64,000 nt of DNA from Oscillospiraceae bacterium. Lineage in GTDB: Bacteria > Bacillota > Clostridia > Oscillospirales > Oscillospiraceae. Below are positions 26,976-35,280 of this stretch, piece by piece (the stretch's first letter is position 1; the number at the start of each line of letters is the position of its first letter). The notes beneath the pieces were generated by a model that was not told where the DNA came from, ran no database searches, and worked only from the letters and a program-made list of their open reading frames with translations. The stretch spans positions 89,867 through 153,866 of the forward strand of contig CACWLG010000001.1 in the NCBI GenBank assembly GCA_902761635.1. The letters are read 5' to 3'. The position numbers and the translations under genes were made by a program.

Positions 26976-26988
26976 TGTGCGGTATTGC
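26976..26988. repeat. Orphan end of a MITE-like element
   Basis: TGTGCGGTATTGCC-like sequence matches the right terminus of the element family and directly precedes the left terminus of copy 2, suggesting a remnant of a second insertion or a head-to-tail rearrangement. Confidence 0.5.
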
Positions 26989-26993
26989 CCTAA

Positions 26994-27198
26994 GGCGACA
27001 CCACATAATTCGGCAAGAGCAGATCCTGAGAAAATTTGGGTTCTGATAAAGGCACTTTTTCGCAGATGCACTTAAGTGAGCGTCCAAATCTTTGATTTAG
27101 CTAACGCGAACTTATGCATGTGAGCGAAGCGAATCGTATTGTGTACCTCAAGAAAAAGGCTCGAAATCAGGGCACAAATTTTCCAGGAGATGCCGAAG
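26994..27198. mobile_element. MITE-like element, copy 2 (about 205 bp), inserted into whiA
   Basis: The left end GGCGACACCACATAATTCGG and inner GGCAAGAGCAGATCCTGAG match copies 1 and 3. The right arm (GAGCGAAGCGAATCGTATTG to GGAGATGCCGAAG) matches copy 1 base for base over about 80 bp. The outermost 20 bp or so of the right end are missing where it joins whiA coding sequence. It carries roughly 60 bp of internal sequence absent from copy 1. Confidence 0.8.
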
Positions 27199-28061
27199 TG
27201 GCTGAGGCAGCTTTTGCTGACCGATGGGAAGCTGAGCTGCGCGAGATCGGCAAGACTCGCCTCCGGGTTTGTAATGCGCAGCAGCGCCGCGTCCTTCAGC
27301 GGCTCCGGCAGCACGTCGAGACTGCCGTACTCCTTTACGATCCGGCGGATGGCGGCAAGCTGCTCCTGTGCGGCGGCGACGGTCTTGTCGGTATTGGCGC
27401 TGTCACAGTTGATCTGGCGGGTGACGGTGTTGCGCATCTCCTTTTCGACCTTCGCAGTCATGATGCTCATGGCCGTGGTGGGCGCGCCGATGGCGGTGAA
27501 GAAGTCCGCAATGGCATCCGCCTGCTTGAAATACAGCAAGGCGTTGCCCGCGCGCTGCGTCTCCCGGGGAGAAAAGCCCATGTCCAGCAGCAGCGTATAG
27601 ACCTCGCGGCTCACACGCTGATGGGCGGTGGCCAGCTCCAGATGATAGCGCTTCTCAGGATCGGTGACGCTGCCGCCCGCGAGAAAGGCTCCGCGGATAA
27701 AGGCGGCGCGGCAGCGCTCCTCCTCTAACACGCCGAAATTGACGTGGTGGGAGACCGTGGCAGCAAACTCCGCCCCGAAGGCGGAAAAGATCTGTTTGAG
27801 CTTACGGCTGTCGGTGATGGCAAAGCTCCGTTTGCCGACTGCGTTTTCCGGCGGGAGCGTGTCAAAGCTCAGGGAAAAGGCATGTTTGAAAAGCCGCGGC
27901 AGTCGGGCGGCAAAGTCGGGACTTGCGGTAATGATGCGGATCTCCCGCGCGGAGAAGCTGTTGCAGTAGAGCAGCACTCCATAGCATTCCGCTGCGGCAT
28001 CGTCCCGGTGCTCGATCCGGTCGCGGCAGAGCTCACGCTTGGCATCGGAGGAAAATGACAT
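27072..28061 (-). CDS. whiA: Sporulation/division regulator WhiA with repeat-derived C-terminus
   Basis: A 329-residue protein. The N-terminal LAGLIDADG-like region and central part (RCRAAFIRGAFLAGGSVTDP) are normal, and the C-terminal helix-turn-helix starts normally (SLADLAQL, then VSKSCLSH). From about residue 290 the usual recognition-helix sequence (HRLRKIEQIAERL in homologs) is gone, and the frame reads about 40 residues encoded by the MITE-like repeat (HFGISWKICALIS and on) before stopping at 27072. It is the last gene of the hprK-murB-rapZ-whiA cluster. DNA binding may be weakened or lost; the N-terminal part should fold. Confidence 0.92.
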   Translation of the reverse strand: MSFSSDAKRELCRDRIEHRDDAAAECYGVLLYCNSFSAREIRIITASPDFAARLPRLFKHAFSLSFDTLPPENAVGKRSFAITDSRKLKQIFSAFGAEFAATVSHHVNFGVLEEERCRAAFIRGAFLAGGSVTDPEKRYHLELATAHQRVSREVYTLLLDMGFSPRETQRAGNALLYFKQADAIADFFTAIGAPTTAMSIMTAKVEKEMRNTVTRQINCDSANTDKTVAAAQEQLAAIRRIVKEYGSLDVLPEPLKDAALLRITNPEASLADLAQLSFPSVSKSCLSHFGISWKICALISSLFLEVHNTIRFAHMHKFALAKSKIWTLT

Positions 28062-28073
28062 GTGCCCGCCCCC

Positions 28074-28931
28074 TTATTTGTCGATGTCGCGATTGAAGTT
28101 CACGGCGCTCACGCCGCTGGCCTTGAGGTACTCCGTCAGGGCCGCTGCGATGGCGACGCTGCGATGCCGACCTCCGGTGCAGCCCACGCCGATGGTGAGA
28201 CTGAGCTTGCCCTCCTCAATGTACAGCGGCACGAGAAAGCGCAGCAGGTCTTCCACCTTTTCCATAAAGGTCCGGGCCTCGATGCTGTCAAATACATACT
28301 GGGCCACAGGCCTGTCAAGGCCGGAGAGCGAACGCAGCTCCTCCAGATAATAGGGGTTCGGCAGAAAGCGCACGTCGAAGACCAGATCCGCGTCCAGCGG
28401 CAGCCCGTGCTTGAAGCCGAAGGCCTCCACCGTGACCTCCAGCGTGCGCTTGGCGCCGGCGGGAGAGATAAGGTCGAAGAGCTTGCTCTGAAGCTGGCCG
28501 AGGGTGAGGCTGGAGCTGTTGACAATGAAATCCGCCCGCTCGCGGATGGGGGCCAGCAGGTCCATCTCCTGGTAGACCGCCTCCTCGATGCTGCCGCCGC
28601 GCTTGGCCAGCGGGTGCGGCCTGCGCGTCTCCTTATAGCGGCGCACGATGGTGGGCACATCCGCGTCCATGTACAGGATGCGACAGTTGCAGTTCATTTC
28701 CTGGAGCTGGTCGATGGTCTTCAGCAGCTCATCAAAGCCGTTTTTGGCGCGCACGTCTGTCACCAGGGCAACCTTTTCATAGCGGCCGCCCGTGGCGATG
28801 CAGAGCTCTGCAAACTTCGGCATCAGCGCCACCGGCAGATTGTCCACGCAGTAATAATCCAGATCCTCCAGCACGTCTGCCGCGCGGCTCTTCCCCGCGC
28901 CGGAAAGGCCTGTGACAATCAAGAAATCCAT
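28074..28931 (-). CDS. rapZ: RapZ/YvcJ nucleotide-binding adapter
   Basis: A 285-residue protein with Walker A IVTGLSGAGKSRAADVLEDL at the N-terminus, Walker B-like DVRAKNGFDELL and the family C-terminus (TIGVGCTGGRHRSVAIAA, which resembles a phosphate-binding loop). Members bind and hydrolyse nucleotides; in Proteobacteria they guide RNase E to glmZ, while in Firmicutes the role is less clear. It precedes whiA by 12 bases on the same strand. The start follows CAGAGGTAG. Confidence 0.95.
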   Translation of the reverse strand: MDFLIVTGLSGAGKSRAADVLEDLDYYCVDNLPVALMPKFAELCIATGGRYEKVALVTDVRAKNGFDELLKTIDQLQEMNCNCRILYMDADVPTIVRRYKETRRPHPLAKRGGSIEEAVYQEMDLLAPIRERADFIVNSSSLTLGQLQSKLFDLISPAGAKRTLEVTVEAFGFKHGLPLDADLVFDVRFLPNPYYLEELRSLSGLDRPVAQYVFDSIEARTFMEKVEDLLRFLVPLYIEEGKLSLTIGVGCTGGRHRSVAIAAALTEYLKASGVSAVNFNRDIDK

Positions 28932-29037
28932 AATCTACCTCTGTCTCTGTTTCAGTGTAGAGTTTAGAGTGCGGCGTTGAGGAGCGTCTTCGCGCAAATC
29001 AGATTTGCCCGCGAAGCGGACACCATAGTGCCGCTCT

Positions 29038-30033
29038 TCACTCTTCGCTCTCGCTTTTGCTCCATATCCTATGAAGCGGGACCTGGGGGCCGTGGTCCTC
29101 CAGCCTGTAGTCGGGCGGGAGGAGGATCATCTCCGGCTCGAGCACGACCTTGCTGTACGCATAGACCTTGCGGCGGATATGCTTCATCAGCTCATGCACA
29201 TCGTGGGATGTGGCCCCGCCGATGTTCACCACAAAGCCCGCGTGCTTCTCACTCACCTGCGCGCCGCCGACGGTATAGCCCTTGAGGCCCGCCTCGTCGA
29301 TCAGTGCGGCGGCAAAATACCCCTCCGGGCGCTTGAAGGCGCTTCCCGCCGAGGGCAGCTCCAGCGGCTGCTTTTCGCGCCGTTTCTCGTTGAGCTCCCG
29401 CATTTTCTCGGAGATGGCCCGCGGATCGCCCTTTTCCAGACGGAACACCGCGCTCACGATCACGCAGCCCGGCGTTTTCTGGAAAAAGCTGCTGCGGTAG
29501 CCGAAGGCGCACTGTTCCTTTGTCAGCTCATAGAGTGCCTGCTCGGGCAGGAAGTGGATGACTACGCTCTCCACCGCGTCCTTGAGTTCTCCGCCATACG
29601 CGCCCGCGTTCATGATCAGGCCGCCGCCGACACTGCCGGGGATGCCCGAGGCAAACTCCAGGCCCTGCAGGCCGTTCTGCTGGGCAAAGCCCGCAAGCCT
29701 TGCCAGCGATACCCCCGCCTCGGCGTAGATCGCGCCGTCCGGCAGGAGGAACAGCTTCGTGAGCTTCCCGGTCGAGATCAGGAAGAGGTCCTTCAAGCCC
29801 TCGTCCGGGAAAAGGATGTTGGTGCCGTTGCCGAGCATGTAAGGAGCAAGCTCGTGCTTTTTCAAAAGATAGCAGATCTTCGTGAGTCCTGTCACATCCT
29901 GCGGCACCGCCAGGGCCCTCGCAGGTCCGCCGATACGGAAGGAGCAGTGGGCTGACATGGGTTCGTTTTCATAGAGCTCGAGGCCCGGCAGCTCCTGTTT
30001 GATCTCCTGTATGGCAAGTTCCAATTGCTCCAT
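29038..30033 (-). CDS. murB: UDP-N-acetylenolpyruvoylglucosamine reductase
   Basis: A 331-residue FAD enzyme that makes UDP-MurNAc for peptidoglycan. The FAD-binding part has YMLGNGTNILFPDEG and ASGIPGSVGGGLIMNAGAYG. The catalytic serine is in LPSAGSAFKRPEGYFAAALI and the glutamate in VVLEPEMILL. An Arg-rich YGYRSS-like segment (FGYRSSFFQ) is also present. The start follows GGAGATC. It lies between hprK and rapZ, the order seen in many Clostridia. Confidence 0.96.
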   Translation of the reverse strand: MEQLELAIQEIKQELPGLELYENEPMSAHCSFRIGGPARALAVPQDVTGLTKICYLLKKHELAPYMLGNGTNILFPDEGLKDLFLISTGKLTKLFLLPDGAIYAEAGVSLARLAGFAQQNGLQGLEFASGIPGSVGGGLIMNAGAYGGELKDAVESVVIHFLPEQALYELTKEQCAFGYRSSFFQKTPGCVIVSAVFRLEKGDPRAISEKMRELNEKRREKQPLELPSAGSAFKRPEGYFAAALIDEAGLKGYTVGGAQVSEKHAGFVVNIGGATSHDVHELMKHIRRKVYAYSKVVLEPEMILLPPDYRLEDHGPQVPLHRIWSKSESEE

Positions 30034-30179
30034 GTTGATCTCCTAAACAAAAAACAATTCAAATTCTTTTTTTATGCAGCTTTGCCGCCTCAAAACCACC
30101 CTGAGTCAAGCAGCGCGAGGCTTCGCGCCGGCCAAACGCGGCGTGTCACGCACCACCGTGTGCGATAAGCGCGAGTTCA

Positions 30180-31121
30180 TCAAATCATCCCCGCGTCGAT
30201 GGCCGCGTCATGCTCCATGGCAAGGGCTGCGGCGGCGTTGTAGCCCATCTTCTTCTGGCGATTGTTCATGGCGGCAAGCTCCATGATGACGGCGAGGTTG
30301 CGCCCCGGGCGCACCGGAATGGTCACCTGCGGGATCTCCACGCCCACGAAGCTGGCCGTCTCGCTTGTCAGGCCCAGGCGGTCGTAGGCCTTGCTGTTGT
30401 CCCAGGGCTCCATCTGGATAGCCAGATCCACATTGCTCTCGGGCTTGACCGCGCTCATGCCGAACAGGTGGCGCACATTCACAACGCCGATGCCCCTGAG
30501 CTCCATATAATAGCGGATCAGCTCCGGGGCGCTGCCGATCAGGGAATGGCGGCTCACCCGGCGAATCTCCACTGCGTCGTCGGCGATGAGGCGATGGCCG
30601 CGCTTGATAAGTTCCAGGGCCGTCTCGCTCTTGCCGATGCCGCTGTCGCCCATGAGCAGCACACCCTCGCCGTAGATCTCCACCAGCACGCCGTGCACCG
30701 TCACGCGCGGGGCCAGGTATTTCTGCAGGGAATGGATCAGATCCGCCTGAAATTCCGAGGTATCCTCATCCGTGATGAAAACGCTGCGGTCATACTCCCG
30801 TGCCATCTCAATACACTCAGGGAAGGGGGATACGCCGTGGCAGATCACGAGGGCCGCAATATCGTGCTGCATGAAGCGCTCAAAGGTGCGTCGGCGGTCC
30901 TCGGGCGAGAGGCAGTCAAGATAGGTGCTCTCAACCCGGCCGATGATCTGGATGCGGCTGGGGTCGAAGTAATCGTAAAAGCCGGTGAGCTGCAGAGCCG
31001 GGCGGTTCACATCCGAGGTAGTGACCAGGGCGTCCTCATAGTCGGAGGCCAGATGCAGCGCCGTGATGCCGCCGTGCCTCTCGATGATCTTCTTCAGTTT
31101 GACCGAATACTTGCTGCGCAT
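30180..31121 (-). CDS. hprK: HPr kinase/phosphorylase
   Basis: A 313-residue bifunctional enzyme that phosphorylates or dephosphorylates Ser46 of HPr in carbon catabolite control. Walker A is GDSGIGKSETALEL (about residue 155), and the family signature is LRGIGVVNVRHLFGMSAV. His in KRGHRLIADDAVEI is the catalytic base region. The start ATG at 31121 has only a weak, distant AAGGG site. Divergent from rpmB across a short AT-rich interval. Confidence 0.95.
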   Translation of the reverse strand: MRSKYSVKLKKIIERHGGITALHLASDYEDALVTTSDVNRPALQLTGFYDYFDPSRIQIIGRVESTYLDCLSPEDRRRTFERFMQHDIAALVICHGVSPFPECIEMAREYDRSVFITDEDTSEFQADLIHSLQKYLAPRVTVHGVLVEIYGEGVLLMGDSGIGKSETALELIKRGHRLIADDAVEIRRVSRHSLIGSAPELIRYYMELRGIGVVNVRHLFGMSAVKPESNVDLAIQMEPWDNSKAYDRLGLTSETASFVGVEIPQVTIPVRPGRNLAVIMELAAMNNRQKKMGYNAAAALAMEHDAAIDAGMI

Positions 31122-31250
31122 ACTCGTTCACACTTACCCTTTCTCAGTATATGATACAGTTTACCTATTTTTTGCTTTTTTGGCAAGGTCTTTTCCACAC
31201 ATCCGGGCGTTGAAGCAAAAACTTTTTTCCAGCAAAGTTCAAAATTTTCC

Positions 31251-31279
31251 TTGCATTTGTGTGACCCATCTGTTATTAT
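31251..31279 (+). promoter_or_regulatory. SigmaA promoter for rpmB
   Basis: TTGCAT at 31251-31256, a 17-base spacer and TATTAT at 31274-31279, 50 bases before the start codon. Confidence 0.75.
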
Positions 31280-31329
31280 AAATGAGCTGTCTTGTCGACA
31301 GCCAACACATGCAAGGAGGTGCTTCATCC

Positions 31330-31539
31330 ATGGCGAAGTGCGAATTCTGCGATAAGGGCGTTACCTTCGGCATCAAGGTCAGCCATTCTCACAGACGGTC
31401 CAACCGTACCTGGAAGCCCAATGTGAAGCGCGTCAAGGCCATCGTCGACGGCTCTCCCAAGCACGTCTACGTCTGCACCCGCTGCGTCTACGTCTGCACC
31501 CGCTGCCTGCGCAGCGGCAAGGTCACCCGCGCTGTGTAA
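31330..31539 (+). CDS. rpmB: 50S ribosomal protein L28 with an internal 7-residue duplication
   Basis: A 69-residue zinc-type L28: MAKCEFCDKGVTFGIKVSHS, then RRSNRTWKPNVKRVKAI, then CX2C zinc ligands. Members of this type are normally about 62 residues. Here VYVCTRC is present twice in a row because bases 31465-31485 and 31486-31506 are identical. The extra copy adds a second CX2C next to the first. The ATG at 31330 follows CAAGGAGGTGC. A terminator follows. Confidence 0.95.
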   Translation: MAKCEFCDKGVTFGIKVSHSHRRSNRTWKPNVKRVKAIVDGSPKHVYVCTRCVYVCTRCLRSGKVTRAV

Positions 31540-31557
31540 TTGAAAAAAATTACCCGA

Positions 31558-31590
31558 AATGAGCCTGTCCTTAATAGGACGGGCTCTTTT
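31558..31590 (+). terminator. Terminator of rpmB
   Basis: ATGAGCCTGTCC pairs with GGACGGGCTC across TTAATA, followed by TTTT. Confidence 0.85.
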
Positions 31591-31633
31591 CGGTTTTGTG
31601 CGAATCTCAAAAGCTTCTTATCTGAGCTTCCTG

Positions 31634-31680
31634 TTATACACGCGAAAAGACTCACGGGCGTTTCCCGTGAGTCTTTTCGC
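31634..31680. terminator. Strong hairpin, terminator of the pseudokinase gene
   Basis: ACGCGAAAAGACTCACGGG pairs perfectly with CCCGTGAGTCTTTTCGCGT across a five-base loop. It directly follows the stop of the minus-strand gene at 31682. Confidence 0.8.
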
Positions 31681-31681
31681 G

Positions 31682-33385
31682 TTACGCTGCGCCGTCGTTG
31701 AACTCGCAGACGTAACCGATGATGCCCTCAAACATGTCGGGGTAATCGGCATAGGGATCATCGCGGTTATCGTTGTAGCCCCAGGCGCCGTTGTTTTTCC
31801 AGAGCATGATATAGTCCTCAGCCACCTGGTCGTTGCGGTCGATATAGGTCGGCTCGCCCCGGGCCCAGCGGACAAAGCCGTCGGTGAGGTCGCGTCCGTC
31901 CTCCCACTTCTCAACGCCGCCCACGCGGTGCGCGCCGATCCAGACGTAGATGAGACCCTGCTCATCGGCAAGGCGCGTTACCTCATCAAACTCCGCCTCA
32001 TCGTTGATGATGGCGAGGTGTCCGCCGAGTCTGGTGCAGGCGGCCGCAGCCTTGGTCCAGCTCACATTGTCCTTGACCACCTGATAGCCGTGCTCGGGTG
32101 TAACGATCTCCGGCTCCGGCAGGATGCCGATATCCATGGTCACGCTGGGGCCGGGCGTCGTGGTGTTGAAATCCTCCAGATGGATCTGCTCCGGCGTAGG
32201 CGTCACCGCATAGGGATCGGGCTCCACATTCGCCGTGGTCCGGAGCATCGGATCCGGCGTACTGCGCTCTCTCTCATAATCGCGGATCATGGCGTTCATG
32301 ATGATCGCCACCATCACCAACACCGCGCAGAGCACGAGGATCACAGCCAGCGGTCTTCTTCTGCGTTTTTTCACCTCTTCTGCAATCTTCCTTTCTCTGT
32401 CTGTCTTGAGCTTGTATTGCACCGCAGGTGAGCTGCGGGTGGGATTCGGGGAAATCGTCACGGGCTGCAGGACGCCATCTTCTTCCCCGAGCTTGGGGAC
32501 GGCGGGGCTGGAGGTGTCCTTCATCTTCTTGGCCAGCATGTCCGCCTGGGTGGAGGAGATGACCTCCTTCTGGGCGGATTTGGGCGCGGGCTTGTAGACC
32601 TTGACGCCGTCCTCCGGCTCCTCGGTCGGGAAATCCTCCGCCTTTTCGATGGCCGCGTCCTCGTTCTTCTCGATGATGCCGACCATCATGCGCTCCACAT
32701 CGTCCAGATCGTCATCGTTCTTTTTGAAAATAGCCTCCGAGCTGGGCACGCCGCCGGTATAGAGGTTCTTCAGGCAGCTGTCCGCCACCACGCGCAGCTC
32801 CTCCATCGTCTGGTAGCGCTCGGCCGGTTTGAAGCGCAGGCATTTTTCGATGATCGCGCCGAGGCGCCTGCCGGCGCTTTTCGGCGCCCGGGGATTGCCG
32901 CCGCCCATGCGGCGCAGCAGCGGATCCTTGCACTCCCCCTCCAGAGGGAGCCTGCCCTCATTCAGGGCATAGTACATGAGAAGGCCAGTGGAATACACGT
33001 CGGACGCGGCGGAGAGCTGACCGTTCCAGTACTGCTCCGGTGCAATGAAGCGCAGCTCCTGGTCCTGCCACTGTTCCGTCCCCTCCGTACGGAGGGAAAT
33101 CTCCCCTTGATCGCTGATGCTGATTTCATTGACGGTCCTGCCGCTTTTCTGCCCGTCGGTCCCGCTGCTCTTCCAGGGTCCCTTGCCGGCGGGGCCGATC
33201 ACAATTTTCCCGTTATCATCGAGACAGATGTTCTCCGGATAGATGCCGCCTCTGCGCCCCCGGGACCCGACCTCCGCGACTACCGCGCGGCAGAGATCCG
33301 AGATGAAGGCGCACAGCTCCTGCTTATCCATCTCTGTCAGCTTTTTTCCCAAAGCCTTTTCCGGCTCAAATGAAGGGCCTGCCAT
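31682..33385 (-). CDS. Membrane pseudokinase with extracellular C-type lectin domain
   Basis: A 567-residue protein. Residues 1-210 look like a protein kinase lobe that has decayed: the catalytic loop reads RGGIYPENICLDDNGKIVIG where HRDxKPENxLL is expected, and the DFG is GPAG. The C-lobe SDVYSTGLLMYYALNEGRLP and GAIIEKCLRFKPAERYQTME remain kinase-like. A charged linker leads to one membrane segment (RPLAVILVLCAVLVMVAIIM), then a Pro/Thr stalk and a C-terminal C-type lectin fold (YVWIGAHRVGG, WAYN-like GAWGYNDN, IGYVCEF). The start at 33385 follows CAGGAGGAACGGC. Confidence 0.8.
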   Translation of the reverse strand: MAGPSFEPEKALGKKLTEMDKQELCAFISDLCRAVVAEVGSRGRRGGIYPENICLDDNGKIVIGPAGKGPWKSSGTDGQKSGRTVNEISISDQGEISLRTEGTEQWQDQELRFIAPEQYWNGQLSAASDVYSTGLLMYYALNEGRLPLEGECKDPLLRRMGGGNPRAPKSAGRRLGAIIEKCLRFKPAERYQTMEELRVVADSCLKNLYTGGVPSSEAIFKKNDDDLDDVERMMVGIIEKNEDAAIEKAEDFPTEEPEDGVKVYKPAPKSAQKEVISSTQADMLAKKMKDTSSPAVPKLGEEDGVLQPVTISPNPTRSSPAVQYKLKTDRERKIAEEVKKRRRRPLAVILVLCAVLVMVAIIMNAMIRDYERERSTPDPMLRTTANVEPDPYAVTPTPEQIHLEDFNTTTPGPSVTMDIGILPEPEIVTPEHGYQVVKDNVSWTKAAAACTRLGGHLAIINDEAEFDEVTRLADEQGLIYVWIGAHRVGGVEKWEDGRDLTDGFVRWARGEPTYIDRNDQVAEDYIMLWKNNGAWGYNDNRDDPYADYPDMFEGIIGYVCEFNDGAA

Positions 33386-33593
33386 GCCGTTCCTCCTGTT
33401 GCTCAGGCAGCAGCGCACGCTCCGCCTTCGGCGCCTGCCGGAAGCGCTGCGCTCTCGCCGATTTGTGCGTCTTGCCCCTGGTTGCTGTGAAAGCCGACGC
33501 TTCCATAGCTGCGTCGCAGACACATGGTCATTTCCTGTGAACGCTTGTGCTTTCATCGTAATGACGCATAAAACGGGGCTCTCAATTATTAAT

Positions 33594-33622
33594 ATCGTAG
33601 CACAAGGGCGAGATTATGTCAA
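33594..33622 (-). promoter_or_regulatory. Promoter for the pseudokinase gene
   Basis: On the minus strand TTGACA (33617-33622), a 17-base spacer and TACGAT (33594-33599). It leaves a leader of about 200 bases. Confidence 0.7.
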
Positions 33623-33641
33623 CGAAAAAGCGCGGCAGCCC

Positions 33642-35246
33642 TCATTTTTCCATAGAATCCGACAGCTTCTCCAGCTCCCTTGTGAAGCGGATAAGGTCTT
33701 TGTTGGGGTGCCCCTCCAGCCTTCTGCAGATACGCAGCAGCCGCTCCGCCGCGGCGACCAGCTCGCCAAAGAGGCGGGAGGCCTTGCTGGCGGGTTCACG
33801 CTTCGTCTCGATGGGACGCGGCTCGGCGACATATTCAAATTCACCGCGCAGAAGATCAAAGCGTGTGCCGCTGTAAGGGGCAAAGGCGCGGTAGCCCAGC
33901 TCCTTGTTGAGGCAGGCGGTAAAGCTGTCGGCGGCGTCCGGATCGCCGTGATTGACGAATATGAGTTCGGGCTTTGTCTCAAAGCCCTTGAGCCAGGCGA
34001 TCAGGCCCATCTTGTCCGCGTGGCCGCTGACGCCGGGCAGCACGTCGATGGTGGCGCTGACGCTGATCTCCTCGTTGAAGAGCTTGACCTTTTTGACCCC
34101 GTCCACCAGGATACGCCCCAGCGTTCCCACAGCCTGATAGCCCACAAAGAGGATCCGGCACTCCGGCCGCCACAGATTGTGCTTGAGGTGGTGGCGGATG
34201 CGGCCCGCGTCACACATACCGCTGGTGGAGAGGATGACCTTGGGCGTTGGATTTTCATTGATGGCCTGGGATTCAAGCTGGGAGACAGCCAGCTCCAGCC
34301 CCGGGAAAAAGATGGGGTTGACGCCGGAGCGGATGAGGCTGCGCATATCCTCGGACAAAAACTGGGTGTCGCACTGGAGGAAGATGCCGGTAGCCTCCAC
34401 AGCCAGGGGGCTGTCCAGATAGACCGGGAAGTTGCCGTGCCCGGTGACAAGGCCGCGCTCCTTGACCTCCCGCAGGAAATAGAGCATCTCCTGGGTGCGC
34501 CCCACGGCAAAGCAGGGGATGACCACATTGCCGCCCTTGTCGAAGGTCTCCTGGATGCGGGCGGCGAGGGCCTGAACATAGTCCGTGTCCTCATGGGGGT
34601 GCAGCCTGTCGCCGTAGGTGGACTCGAGGACCAGATACTGGGCGTCCCGGACAAATTCCGGATCGCGCAGGATGGGCTGGCCGCTGTTGCCCACGTCGCC
34701 GGAGAAGCAGATCTTGCGCTGCTCCCCGTTTTCCCGCAGCCACACTTCGATGGCGGCGGAGCCCAGCAGATGGCCCACATCGGTCAGCCGGATGGAGACG
34801 CAGTCGTTGACCTGGATCTCGGTGTCGTAGGCGCAGGGGATCATGCGGGTCATGACGCCCTCCACGTCCTCCAGATCGTAAAGGGGCGTGACGGTTTCCT
34901 CACCGGCACGCTTGGCCTTGCGGGATTTCCACTCGGCCTCCTGCATCTGAATGTTCGCCGAGTCACGCAGCATGATGCCGCAAAGCTGCACGGTGGCGGC
35001 GCTGGTATAGATGGAGCCGCGAAAGCCCTGCTTCCACAGCAGCGGCAGCAGCCCCGCGTGGTCGATATGCGCATGGGTCAGCAGGACAAAGTCCAGCTCC
35101 TCCGGCGGGACAGGGATCGGCTCGTTCTCATAGATGTTTTTCCCCTGCTCCATTCCGCAGTCCACAAGACCGCGCTTGTCGCCCACCTCGAGATAGGTGC
35201 AGCTTCCGGTCACTTCATGCGCAGCGCCGAGAAAGGTGATTTTCAT
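33642..35246 (-). CDS. Metallo-beta-lactamase/beta-CASP RNA hydrolase
   Basis: A 534-residue protein starting MKITFLGAAHEVTGSCTYLE. Zinc-binding motif THAHIDHAGLLPLL is typical of the fold. Beta-CASP motifs follow (FSGDVGNSGQP, LESTYGDRLH, VIPCFAVGRTQEML, STSGMCDAGRIRHHLK), and the third histidine lies in FVNHGDPDAADSF. Such enzymes (YsgI/CPSF-like) cut RNA. The ATG at 35246 follows GGAGGTGTCACAC. The C-terminal 70 residues are a charged helical tail. Confidence 0.93.
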   Translation of the reverse strand: MKITFLGAAHEVTGSCTYLEVGDKRGLVDCGMEQGKNIYENEPIPVPPEELDFVLLTHAHIDHAGLLPLLWKQGFRGSIYTSAATVQLCGIMLRDSANIQMQEAEWKSRKAKRAGEETVTPLYDLEDVEGVMTRMIPCAYDTEIQVNDCVSIRLTDVGHLLGSAAIEVWLRENGEQRKICFSGDVGNSGQPILRDPEFVRDAQYLVLESTYGDRLHPHEDTDYVQALAARIQETFDKGGNVVIPCFAVGRTQEMLYFLREVKERGLVTGHGNFPVYLDSPLAVEATGIFLQCDTQFLSEDMRSLIRSGVNPIFFPGLELAVSQLESQAINENPTPKVILSTSGMCDAGRIRHHLKHNLWRPECRILFVGYQAVGTLGRILVDGVKKVKLFNEEISVSATIDVLPGVSGHADKMGLIAWLKGFETKPELIFVNHGDPDAADSFTACLNKELGYRAFAPYSGTRFDLLRGEFEYVAEPRPIETKREPASKASRLFGELVAAAERLLRICRRLEGHPNKDLIRFTRELEKLSDSMEK

Positions 35247-35280
35247 GTGTGACACCTCCGTCAATTATACTTTCTGTCAA

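Noticed and set aside
33243-35252. A 669-codon plus-strand frame opposite the beta-CASP gene
   Set aside because: Shadow of the minus-strand gene with clear metallo-beta-lactamase motifs.
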